Shown here one piece after another: positions 20,562 through 29,152 of a stretch of DNA of 36,366 bases. Under the pieces are notes generated by a model, which was not told the DNA's origin, did no database searches, and saw only the letters and a program-made list of their open reading frames with translations. How positions within the stretch are numbered: the first letter of the stretch is position 1; the number at the start of each line of letters is the position of its first letter. Where the stretch lies: positions 7,406,609 to 7,442,974 of the forward strand of contig RPFO01000213.1 in assembly GCA_009746045.1 (NCBI GenBank), in the 5' to 3' direction. The DNA is from Mesostigma viride. Taxonomy: Eukaryota > Streptophyta > Mesostigmatophyceae > Mesostigmatales > Mesostigmataceae. The position numbers and the translations under genes were made by a program.

Positions 20562-21727
20562 TCACGCGGCGCGCGCGTCGGCGAGGACGCGGGCCGGGGA
20601 CACGCCGTCCTCGTGGTATACGGCGGGCACGCCGCGGCTGGGCGGGATGGAGCTGATGCACACGGCGCGCACCCAGGTGGACCCGTCCGTCCTCCGCTCG
20701 TACTCCAGGAACACGTTGGCATTTGGCCGCTTGGAAAGGCCGGCCCGACGCGCCTCGTGCGAGGACAGGATCGCAGCGAGCGGGCTGCGAGCGAAGTCCC
20801 TCAGTGGGACAAGTCCGATCGTGCGCCCCGGCCGGCCGGCGTGGCGGAAGACGCTGTACACAGTGCCGTCCGACGCGGTCGCCGGCTCGCTCAGCCAGTA
20901 GTCGGCCCCGACGCCGACTTCGTACGCCGGAATTACTTCCACGAACTTCCCCGCGGAGTCGACCCAGCGCGTGCGGCCCTTGGCGTCGTCTTGCCTTCGC
21001 ACGGTCGGGTCGCGCGCCACGTGCGCAAACACGGATGAGGCCAGGTGTCGCTTGGTCAGGGGGCCGAATGCGGGCCAGTCCTTGACGCGGTCGGAGAAGT
21101 CCGGAAACTCGCTGTCGTCCGCCGTCATCTCGGCGGCGGGCCGCTTCTTGGTCGCGGGACGAGGGGCGGGCGCGGGACGAGGCGCGGGCGCGGGCGCCGG
21201 CGTGGGCGGGAGGACGGTGTCGGAGCCCTGCGCCCACGTGCCCGTTTCGTAGGACGGCGAGGCGGGGAAGCCGTAGGCGTCCGCGAACGAGCTGACCGGC
21301 GCGCTGTGCTTGAGCGGGCCGACCACTTGGCTGGAGGAGTCGGTGATGTCCGCCAGCAGGAGGTACGTCCACGGCCCCACTCGCGCGCCTTCGGGGGGCG
21401 GGGGAGGCGCGGCGACGAGCGCGGTGTCCGCGGGGCTGTCCGGGGTCGATTCGCCGCCGGACGCCGCCCCGGCGCAGTCCGGGTCGATCTCGTCGAGCGT
21501 CGGGAAGCTTCCCCATCCCAGGCCCTCCATGATGTCCACGTCCTGCATGGTGCGGATGCGAGCATAAGATGCGCGAGTGTGTTAGAGGGAAGAATTCGAG
21601 GGGCCAGACATGCGCGAGGATGGCTAGATGGGGGAAGAATGTATCTCACCTTTTCGGGGAACAGGCGCAGGATGTCGAAGGACAGTTCGGAGAGGCAGCG
21701 CAGGTCGGGCGTCTGTGCGGAATCCAT
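20562..21727 (-). CDS. Gene C, unknown protein sharing a C-terminal domain with gene D (left arm)
   Basis: Two exons: 21650-21727 (26 codons, MDSAQTPDLRCLSELSFDIL) and 20562-21542, with a 107-base GTGAGA...TGCAG intron containing a CTAAC branch-like word. The product is 352 residues. Residues about 27-160 are acidic and then proline/alanine-rich, with a low-complexity APAPAPRPAPAPRPATKKRP linker at about 145-165 that could serve as a nuclear signal. Residues about 175-352 form a domain with DFSDRVKDWPAFGPLT, WLSEPAT, GRTIGLVPLRDF, PLAAILS, DGSTWVRAV and a final PARVLADARA. The same order is found at the end of gene D. I know no named family with these motifs. AATAAA lies 54 bases after the stop. 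Confidence 0.75.
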
Positions 21728-21802
21728 GGAGGAAGAATTGGTGGGGAGAGAGTTGGAGAGTCGGAGAGAGCTGGAGAGCTGACTCGAGAGAGCTGGAGAG
21801 CA

Positions 21803-21838
21803 GGATGCCCGGACAGTCCGGTTGTCCTCCTCTTTATG
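21803..21838 (-). promoter_or_regulatory. Core promoter of gene C, left
   Basis: GCATAAAGAGG (around 21833-21838) and CTGTCCGGGCATCC (21803-21816) on the minus strand. Two TATCCACC-type words with CAATG or GATG lie upstream at 21995-22027. Confidence 0.6.
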
Positions 21839-22055
21839 CGTTTTTCGTGGGCGAACGGACGCTCCGGATTCGCCGCGATCGGAGGGTTGCCAATCACCCT
21901 CCGTGGATAACGCCGATCGTGTGCCAATCACGGCCGACCGTCGGATGGGCCGGGCATCTCCCGCGCCGCGCCATCGTTACCGTGGAGATGCGCTAGTATC
22001 CACCGATGTATGTTAGTATCCACCAATGGGACGCCGGCGAGCCATACCGCGGCCT

Positions 22056-22090
22056 GGACTTAGCGATTTCGGGACTTAGCCATTTTCGGG
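22056..22090 (+). promoter_or_regulatory. Tandem variants of the GGACTTAGC motif
   Basis: GGACTTAGCGATTTCGG followed immediately by GGACTTAGCCATTTTCGG and then GGACTTTGCGAC; a further GGGACTTAGCG is at about 22168. Located between the 3' end of gene D and the promoter of gene C. Confidence 0.5.
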
Positions 22091-22231
22091 ACTTTGCGAC
22101 ATTGGGACTGTCCCGGCGTCCTGCTACTCTAACGTCATCGCGCGCGGCCGCGGTCGGGACTGCCTACTTGGGACTTAGCGTCCTACGTGTGCATGATGTT
22201 GAGACTTGAGACGGGAACATGCAGGCAAGGC

Positions 22232-22237
22232 TTTATT
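22232..22237 (-). terminator. Poly(A) signal of gene D, left
   Basis: AATAAA within GATTAATAAAGCC, 85 bases after the stop. Confidence 0.6.
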
Positions 22238-22322
22238 AATCAATAAAATGGTGTTAATCACAAGTCGCTATCTACATGTACACATGATAGCCCCCGGGGC
22301 TATTCGATAGGATCGTCGCCGC

Positions 22323-23829
22323 TCAGCAGGAGCGGGCGGCGAGCAAGAGCTGGGCGGGCGTCAGCCCGCGCGCGTGGTACGACGCGACAGTGGGCCGGGC
22401 AATGGTTGTCTTCACGAGGGCCACGGCGCGAACCCACTGCGAACCGTCCGCGGCCGTTTCGGTCTCCAGGATGACGGAGCCGTGCCTCGCCCGGCCGAGT
22501 CCGCACTCGTTGAGGTCGTCGACGGACGGCATATAGGCCAGCGGGGTGGACGGAAAGTCCCGCAGGGGCACCAATCCGATCGTACGGCCGATGGCGACGC
22601 AGCGGGTGAAGACGGGCGCCGAAGTCGGCCCGTCGGGCTGGGCCATCCACACCTCTGGCCGGCCCAGGCGGGGCTTGAGCTCCGGGATCTTCTCGATGCA
22701 ACGGCCTTCCGAGTCCTCGTAACGCTTACCGACGAGGACGCACGCGGTGTCCTTCACGAGCGCCGCCACGACGCGCTGGGTCTGCGGCCCAAACGCGCGC
22801 CAGTCGCCTATGCGGGCCGAGAAGTCCGGCAGGGCGGACGGTGCGGGCAGGGCGGACGGAACGGACTGGACGGGCAGGGCGTACGGGACGGAGGAGGACG
22901 GGACGGACTCGGGCGGTCTGGACGGACGTCGGCGCGCTCGACGCGCTGGACTCCTGGCGCCGCGCCGTGCGAGGCCTCTTGGGCACGGGGGGCTGCGCGG
23001 GCGCGTCGACCGTATCCGGCGCCTGGTTGAAGTAGCTGTCGCCGTAGTTGATGAGGAGTTCCTCCCCCTCGCGGATGTCCCTCAAGGCGTACACGCGGGA
23101 GGACAGCAACGCGTCGTTGGGAGTCTTGAACTCGCAGTTCTGAATGCCCGGCCCTCGTGGTGGTTGATGAAGGCCGTTTCGTTGCAGTACGTGTCCGCCT
23201 CCAGGCACACCGCGTACGTCCGTCCGTCGAAGAGCGTCAGACGGTAGCATCCGTCCGTCTTCACCTGGGCGGACGACGTGTCCAGATCTCCGTCTGGCAG
23301 CCTGTAGTACCGCACCAGGGCGCCGCCGTACACCCCGATCTCGTCTCCCGCCGAAGTCCGGCCGGCGAACGCGCCGAACGGGCCGTGCGGGTCGTTAGCC
23401 GGGAGCGCCCTGACGCGGATCCGGTCGTTGAGGGAAGATTCGAGCATCCCGAGCTGGGCGCCCACTTCGAGCGTCGGGCACCCCGGGGTCACGGGGCCGA
23501 CACGTACATTTTTAGCTGGCCGTTGCACCCGGTCATGGGGGCCAGGTGCAGCTCACTGGACAGGAACATCCGCCGGAACAGCTTGTGCGCGGCGCGCTCG
23601 TTCTTCTCGAATTCTTCTTCGTGTCGGGGGCGCTTGGCCTGCGTCGGGGAAGAAACGGGCGATACGCACGGGCAAACAGGTGAGGGAAGAAACGGTGGGT
23701 CAGATCGTGTGTGATAACCAGGGAGGCGGGGAGAAGGAAGCCGCGGTTCGAAGGGGAAGAATCGCTTACCGCGCGGACCTTGGCGGCGGTGCAGGGGTTG
23801 GGGGAAGAAACGGTAGCAGCCGATGCCAT
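22323..23829 (-). CDS. Gene D, SET-domain lysine methyltransferase with gene C-type C-terminal domain (left arm, frame interrupted)
   Basis: SET proteins transfer methyl groups from S-adenosylmethionine to lysines, usually of histones. Exon 1 is 23770-23829 (MASAATVSSPNPCTAAKVRA), intron 23639-23769, exon 2 from 23638 to 22323; about 455 residues if continuous. After a basic/acidic stretch (AKRPRHEEEFEKNERAAHKL), the SET core reads RIRVRALP, FGAFAG, GDEIGVYGG, FINHHEG, NCEFKT, VYALRDIREGEELLINYG and DSYF: the NH....NC and GEEL..-YG signatures of the fold. The shared domain follows (DFSARIGDWRAFGPQT on the right arm, GRTIGLVPLRDF, DGSQWVRAV, PAQLLLAAR). Compared with the right arm this copy is altered near 23346-23362 (in-frame), 23146 and 22903-22906; a further frame break near 23485-23560 is present here and disappears on the right only through compensating differences. 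Confidence 0.75.
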
Positions 23830-23918
23830 GGCAAAATAGAGAAGTGTGGGAGGCTAGCTGGGAGCTGGTTTGCTGGAGTGATGGTCGAAGGAATGACAAG
23901 ACCCGGGTCCTGTGCCCA

Positions 23919-24338
23919 TTATGTAGTCCTCGGGTGTCCGGCGGTTACGGGATCGACGCACGGGAGCGATTGGCGAGATCGACGGTGGGTGATTGGCCGG
24001 CGCGGACGGGCCTGGACGGACGTATCCACGGCACGCCAATCACGGGCACGCCAATCGGGCGAGCCAGTCCCGATCGGACGGCTGCCAATCCCCCGGCCGC
24101 CAATCGGACGAGCCAATCCCGTCCGGTGATTGGCCCTCTTCTGGACGGACCTGGACGGGCGTATCCACGGCACGCCAATCGCGGATCCGCCAATCGGACG
24201 GGCCAATCTCGCCCTAGTGATTGGCCGGCCGCGATCGGGTCCCACAAGAGATGGGATGGTCGGATGCATGCCACGTGGCGCATATTGATTGGCTGGCGTC
24301 TGATCGCCCATCGCGCCATCCCGTCCGATGGGTATAAG
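23919..24338. promoter_or_regulatory. Bidirectional promoter of genes D and E (left) with CCAAT cluster
   Basis: Bounded by CTACATAATGGG for gene D (minus, 23919-23926 region) and TATAAG for gene E (24333-24338). In between I count about 13 CCAAT boxes in both orientations, mostly as GCCAATC or GTGATTGGCC, two GTATCCACGGCACGCCAATC words (from about 24023 and 24160), and CCACGTGGCGC followed by GATTGG at 24268-24290. CCAAT boxes are bound by NF-Y in eukaryotes; this density suggests strong or coordinated expression of D and E. Confidence 0.65.
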
Positions 24339-24435
24339 TTCTTGGGGGGTGTTCGGATCTCGTCACCAAGCTCTCCGCTCTCCGCAGCTCGAAAAAACCC
24401 GCAGCCCTCCCCATTCTTCTCCAAAGCCCCCAAAA

Positions 24436-24885
24436 ATGGCCCCACGCACCAAGGAGTCCGCCCGCAGGCAGGCGAATTATTCCATCACGGGACGCTTCCT
24501 GGCCGAGCCATGGCGCAACCATCCTCTCGTCACGAAATCATTCGAGGATGAATTCGCAGCGTTCGCCGAAACGCTGGAAGACCTCCCTATTCCTCCCTCA
24601 GGCCAGAGGGTGGATATCGTCGAGGTGGACGCTGGCTCTTCCGCCGCGTCGCCCGTAAAGTCGTTCTACGACCTCCAGAGGGTCGTTTCGGCCATTCGTT
24701 TTGCCCGCGCCGCGAAGAGGGCACGGGTGAACGCGCCGATTGTCGCTGGCGATGCGCCGGTTGACGGCAATGTGGCGGGCGCAAGTGACGCTCGGCCCAA
24801 GTCTCCACGCGCTGACGTGGATTGTGAGTTGGTGGGCGAGATCGTGACGGCCTCCAGTGGCGAGAAATTCGTTGTCGCCGAGTGA
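24436..24885 (+). CDS. Gene E, small basic protein of unknown function (left arm)
   Basis: 149 residues, no intron. It starts MAPRTKESARRQANYSITGR (basic), followed by SFEDEFAAFAETLEDLPIPP (acidic, possibly helical), SFYDLQRVVSAIRFARAAKR with the basic run RAAKRAR (possible nuclear signal), and ends CELVGEIVTASSGEKFVVAE. A TATAAG box lies at 24333-24338, about 100 bases before the ATG. The gene is divergent from D across about 600 bases packed with CCAAT motifs and is the only gene of the arm that points toward the centre. I do not recognise the family. AATAAA is at 24950-24955. Confidence 0.7.
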   Translation: MAPRTKESARRQANYSITGRFLAEPWRNHPLVTKSFEDEFAAFAETLEDLPIPPSGQRVDIVEVDAGSSAASPVKSFYDLQRVVSAIRFARAAKRARVNAPIVAGDAPVDGNVAGASDARPKSPRADVDCELVGEIVTASSGEKFVVAE

Positions 24886-24949
24886 ACAATGACCCTGGAA
24901 ATCCCGACTGACGGGATCCACGGAGGCCATTAAATGAAATGGATTGAAT

Positions 24950-24955
24950 AATAAA
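24950..24955 (+). terminator. Poly(A) signal of gene E, left
   Basis: AATAAA within GAATAATAAAGCG, 64 bases after the stop. Confidence 0.6.
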
Positions 24956-25426
24956 GCGATTGTTACCCCATTCTTGTGTGAATGCATGTCCACGTAGATA
25001 GGATCGCGCGGAATCTAGGATGGCATGACAAGTGGCATGTTCATAGAGATCCTAGATTCTGTTCAGGCTGTTCAGGCAATCCGATCCCGCTGACGTCATC
25101 GTTGACCATGATGCAATATAGGATTTCGCGACGGAAAACGGCCACGTGGCACGCGCGGAAGTAGCGTGTAGTGTATCCAGGGTACGGATCACGGAATCAA
25201 AAGAGTACGGCCCAAAAAAAATATCTAAAGCGCATAGTATAAAATGAAGAATCTCAGATACGGTGGATCCTGGGATGTCCAGGGAGGTGTCAGAGATCCG
25301 AATATTCGATCGTAACCGTCGCCTGAACAGGATCTGGGACGTCCAGGGACCCTTGGGTGTACGGACATGACGTCATCTGCTGACGTCAGCACGCCGAGTC
25401 GTCGAGTGGTGACGTCACCAGGTGCC
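24956..25426. other. Central non-coding tip, left side
   Basis: Contains an 11-bp inverted repeat GAATCTAGGAT (25011-25021) / ATCCTAGATTC (25049-25059) with a 27-base loop, a CTGTTCAGG direct repeat just after it, CCACGTGGCAC at 25142, and four TGACGTCA palindromes at 25091, 25368, 25381 and 25410. No gene is seen; a 95-codon frame crossing the centre is a by-product of the palindrome. Confidence 0.7.
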
Positions 25427-25449
25427 TCCCTGGGCGGGCTTTCTCCGCT
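25427..25449. other. Asymmetric 23-base spacer at the palindrome centre
   Basis: GGTGCC at 25421-25426 pairs with GGCACC at 25450-25455; between them the 23 bases are not self-complementary. In single-stranded form this would be the loop of a hairpin with 9.2-kb stems. Confidence 0.9.
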
Positions 25450-25458
25450 GGCACCTGG

Positions 25459-25785
25459 TGACGTCACCACTCGACGACTCGGCGTGCTGACGTCAGCAGA
25501 TGACGTCATGTCCGTACACCCAAGGGTCCCTGGACGTCCCAGATCCTGTTCAGGCGACGGTTACGATCGAATATTCGGATCTCTGACACCTCCCTGGACA
25601 TCCCAGGATCCACCGTATCTGAGATTCTTCATTTTATACTATGCGCTTTAGATATTTTTTTTGGGCCGTACTCTTTTGATTCCGTGATCCGTACCCTGGA
25701 TACACTACACGCTACTTCCGCGCGTGCCACGTGGCCGTTTTCCGTCGCGAAATCCTATATTGCATCATGGTCAACGATGACGTCA
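25459..25785. promoter_or_regulatory. TGACGTCA sites on the right side of the tip
   Basis: Mirror copies at 25459-25466, 25488-25495, 25501-25508 and 25778-25785. With the left side this makes eight CRE-like palindromes, the classical bZIP/ATF target. Confidence 0.6.
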
Positions 25786-25920
25786 GCGGGATCGGATTGC
25801 CTGAACAGCCTGAACAGAATCTAGGATCTCTATGAACATGCCACTTGTCATGCCATCCTAGATTCCGCGCGATCCTATCTACGTGGACATGCATTCACAC
25901 AAGAATGGGGTAACAATCGC

Positions 25921-25926
25921 TTTATT
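25921..25926 (-). terminator. Poly(A) signal of gene E, right
   Basis: Mirror of 24950-24955. Confidence 0.6.
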
Positions 25927-25990
25927 ATTCAATCCATTTCATTTAATGGCCTCCGTGGATCCCGTCAGTCGGGATTTCCAGGGTCATTGT

Positions 25991-26440
25991 TCACTCGGCG
26001 ACAACGAATTTCTCGCCACTGGAGGCCGTCACGATCTCGCCCACCAACTCACAATCCACGTCAGCGCGTGGAGACTTGGGCCGAGCGTCACTTGCGCCCG
26101 CCACATTGCCGTCAACCGGCGCATCGCCAGCGACAATCGGCGCGTTCACCCGTGCCCTCTTCGCGGCGCGGGCAAAACGAATGGCCGAAACGACCCTCTG
26201 GAGGTCGTAGAACGACTTTACGGGCGACGCGGCGGAAGAGCCAGCGTCCACCTCGACGATATCCACCCTCTGGCCTGAGGGAGGAATAGGGAGGTCTTCC
26301 AGCGTTTCGGCGAACGCTGCGAATTCATCCTCGAATGATTTCGTGACGAGAGGATGGTTGCGCCATGGCTCGGCCAGGAAGCGTCCCGTGATGGAATAAT
26401 TCGCCTGCCTGCGGGCGGACTCCTTGGTGCGTGGGGCCAT
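25991..26440 (-). CDS. Gene E, right-arm copy, intact
   Basis: Coding sequence matches the left copy in length and frame; the start ATG is at 26438-26440. The upstream leader differs by one adenine in a homopolymer (26478-26482 against 24395-24400). The two E copies face each other across the 1.1-kb central non-coding tip, so their transcripts converge there. Confidence 0.7.
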   Translation of the reverse strand: MAPRTKESARRQANYSITGRFLAEPWRNHPLVTKSFEDEFAAFAETLEDLPIPPSGQRVDIVEVDAGSSAASPVKSFYDLQRVVSAIRFARAAKRARVNAPIVAGDAPVDGNVAGASDARPKSPRADVDCELVGEIVTASSGEKFVVAE

Positions 26441-26537
26441 TTTTGGGGGCTTTGGAGAAGAATGGGGAGGGCTGCGGGTTTTTCGAGCTGCGGAGAGCGG
26501 AGAGCTTGGTGACGAGATCCGAACACCCCCCAAGAAC

Positions 26538-26957
26538 TTATACCCATCGGACGGGATGGCGCGATGGGCGATCAGACGCCAGCCAATCAATATGCGCCAC
26601 GTGGCATGCATCCGACCATCCCATCTCTTGTGGGACCCGATCGCGGCCGGCCAATCACTAGGGCGAGATTGGCCCGTCCGATTGGCGGATCCGCGATTGG
26701 CGTGCCGTGGATACGCCCGTCCAGGTCCGTCCAGAAGAGGGCCAATCACCGGACGGGATTGGCTCGTCCGATTGGCGGCCGGGGGATTGGCAGCCGTCCG
26801 ATCGGGACTGGCTCGCCCGATTGGCGTGCCCGTGATTGGCGTGCCGTGGATACGTCCGTCCAGGCCCGTCCGCGCCGGCCAATCACCCACCGTCGATCTC
26901 GCCAATCGCTCCCGTGCGTCGATCCCGTAACCGCCGGACACCCGAGGACTACATAGT
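26538..26957. promoter_or_regulatory. Bidirectional promoter of genes D and E (right) with CCAAT cluster
   Basis: Mirror of the left promoter. The gene D box here reads CTACATAGTGGG instead of CTACATAATGGG, one of the few substitutions between arms. Confidence 0.65.
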
Positions 26958-27045
26958 GGGCACAGGACCCGGGTCTTGTCATTCCTTCGACCATCACTCC
27001 AGCAAACCAGCTCCCAGCTAGCCTCCCACACTTCTCTATTTTGCC

Positions 27046-28556
27046 ATGGCATCGGCTGCTACCGTTTCTTCCCCCAACCCCTGCACCGCCGCCAAGGTCC
27101 GCGCGGTAAGCGATTCTTCCCCTTCGAACCGCGGCTTCCTTCGCCCCGTCTCCCTGGTTATCACACACGATCTGACCCACCGTTTCTTCCCTCACCTGTT
27201 TGCCCGTGCGCCTGATCGCCCGTTTCTTCCCCGACGCAGGCCAAGCGCCCCCGACACGAAGAAGAATTCGAGAAGAACGAGCGCGCCGCGCACAAGCTGT
27301 TCCGGCGGATGTTCCTCCCAGTGAGCTGCACCTGGCCCCATGACCGGGTGCAACGGCCAGCTAAAAATGTACGTGTCGGCCCCGTGACCCCGGGGTGCCC
27401 GACGCTCGAAGTGGGCGCCCAGCTCGGGATGCTCGAATCTTCCCTCAACGACCGGATCCGCGTCAGGGCGCTCCCGGCTAACGACCCGCACGGCCCGTTC
27501 GGCGCGTTCGCCGGCCGGGACTTCAAGGCGGGAGACGAGATCGGGGTGTACGGCGGCGCCCTGGTGCGGTACTACAGCTGCCAGACGGAGATCTGGACAC
27601 GTCGTCCGCCCAGGTGAAGACGGACGGATGCTACCGTCTGACGCTCTTCGACGGACGGACGTACGCGGTGTGCCTGGAGGCGGACACGTACTGCAACGAA
27701 ACGGCCTTCATCAACCACACGAGGGCCGGGGCATTCAGAACTGCGAGTTCAAGACTCCCAACGACGCGTTGCTGTCCTCCCGCGTGTACGCCTTGAGGGA
27801 CATCCGCGAGGGGGAGGAACTCCTCATCAACTACGGCGACAGCTACTTCAACCAGCGCCGGATACGGTCGACGCGCCCGCGCAGCCCCCCGTGCCCAAGA
27901 GGCCTCGCACGGCGCGGCGCCAGGAGTCCAGCGCGTCGAGCGCGCCGACGTCCGTCCAGACCGCCCGAGTATCCGTCCCGTCCTCCTCAATCCCGTACGC
28001 CCTGCCCGTCCAGTCCGTTCCGTCCGCCCTGCCCGCACCGTCCGCCCTGCCGGACTTCTCGGCCCGCATAGGCGACTGGCGCGCGTTCGGGCCGCAGACC
28101 CAGCGCGTCGTGGCGGCGCTCGTGAAGGACACCGCGTGCGTCCTCGTCGGTAAGCGTTACGAGGACTCGGAAGGCCGTTGCGTCGAGAAGATCCCGGAGC
28201 TCAAGCCCCGCCTGGGCCGGCCGGAGGAGTGGCTGGCCCAGCCCGACGGGCCGACTTCGGCGCCCATCTTCACCCGCTGCGCCGCCATCGGCCGTACCAT
28301 CGGACTGGTGCCCCTGCGGGACTTTCCGTCCACCCCGCTGGCCTATATGCCGTCCGTCGACGACCTCAACGAGTGCGGACTCGGCCGGGCGAGGCACGGC
28401 TCCGTCATCCTGGAGACCGAAACGGCCGCGGACGGTTCGCAGTGGGTTCGCGCCGTGGCCCTCGTGAAGACAACCATTGCCCGGCCCACTGTCGCGTCGT
28501 ACCACGCGCGCGGGCTGACGCCCGCCCAGCTCTTGCTCGCCGCCCGCTCCTGCTGA
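27046..28556 (+). CDS. Gene D, SET-domain protein (right arm, frame interrupted at other sites)
   Basis: Exon 1 is 27046-27105, intron 27106-27239 (GTAAGC...CGCAG), exon 2 from 27240 to 28556. This copy keeps the canonical AGRDFKAGDE start of the SET fold that is altered on the left. It has single-base losses at about 27576 (after ALVRYY), 27717-27720 (in the NHH motif) and 27855 (after YFNQ), and is two bases shorter near 27318. None of these is shared with the left copy. The C-terminal domain from 27957 to the end is open. The gene is divergent from gene E and shares its promoter region. Confidence 0.75.
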
Positions 28557-28641
28557 GCGGCGACGATCCTATCGAATAGCCCCGGGGGCTATCATGTGTA
28601 CATGTAGATAGCGACTTGTGATTAACACCATTTTATTGATT

Positions 28642-28647
28642 AATAAA
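28642..28647 (+). terminator. Poly(A) signal of gene D, right
   Basis: Mirror of 22232-22237; GATTAATAAAGCC. Confidence 0.6.
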
Positions 28648-29040
28648 GCCTTGCCTGCATGTTCCCGTCTCAAGTCTCAACATCATGCACACGTAGGACG
28701 CTAAGTCCCAAGTAGGCAGTCCCGACCGCGGCCGCGCGCGATGACGTTAGAGTAGCAGGACGCCGGGACAGTCCCAATGTCGCAAAGTCCCGAAAATGGC
28801 TAAGTCCCGAAATCGCTAAGTCCAGGCCGCGGTATGGCTCGCCGGCGTCCCATTGGTGGATACTAACATACATCGGTGGATACTAGCGCATCTCCACGGT
28901 AACGATGGCGCGGCGCGGGAGATGCCCGGCCCATCCGACGGTCGGCCGTGATTGGCACACGATCGGCGTTATCCACGGAGGGTGATTGGCAACCCTCCGA
29001 TCGCGGCGAATCCGGAGCGTCCGTTCGCCCACGAAAAACG

Positions 29041-29076
29041 CATAAAGAGGAGGACAACCGGACTGTCCGGGCATCC
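29041..29076 (+). promoter_or_regulatory. Core promoter of gene C, right
   Basis: CATAAA at 29041-29046 and CTGTCCGGGCATCC at 29063-29076. Confidence 0.6.
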
Positions 29077-29152
29077 TGCTCTCCAGCTCTCTCGAGTCCA
29101 GCTCTCCAGCTCTCTCCGACTCTCCAACTCTCTCCCCACCAATTCTTCCTCC

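Larger units (their letters stand above)
16211..25426. repeat. Left arm of the 18.4-kb palindrome
   Basis: Reverse complement of 25450-34660. At the centre, positions pair as x with 50876-x; the sum drifts between 50871 and 50882 along the arms because of small indels. All five genes, their introns, promoters and repeat arrays are present in both arms. The outer edge lies at the near-palindromic word CAAAATTTTTG. Differences are mostly single-base homopolymer indels, with a small cluster of substitutions near 20325-20370 (paired with about 30505-30555). Confidence 0.97.

Noticed and set aside
20613-21782. Long antisense frames over gene C (and the matching ones over D and in the right arm)
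   Set aside because: GC-rich codon bias opens the complementary strand; gene C has the start, intron, promoter and poly(A) signal on its own strand.
25225-25651. Two identical 95-codon frames crossing the palindrome centre on opposite strands
   Set aside because: They exist only because the sequence is self-complementary; the middle is the spacer, there is no protein-like composition, and CRE palindromes fill them.
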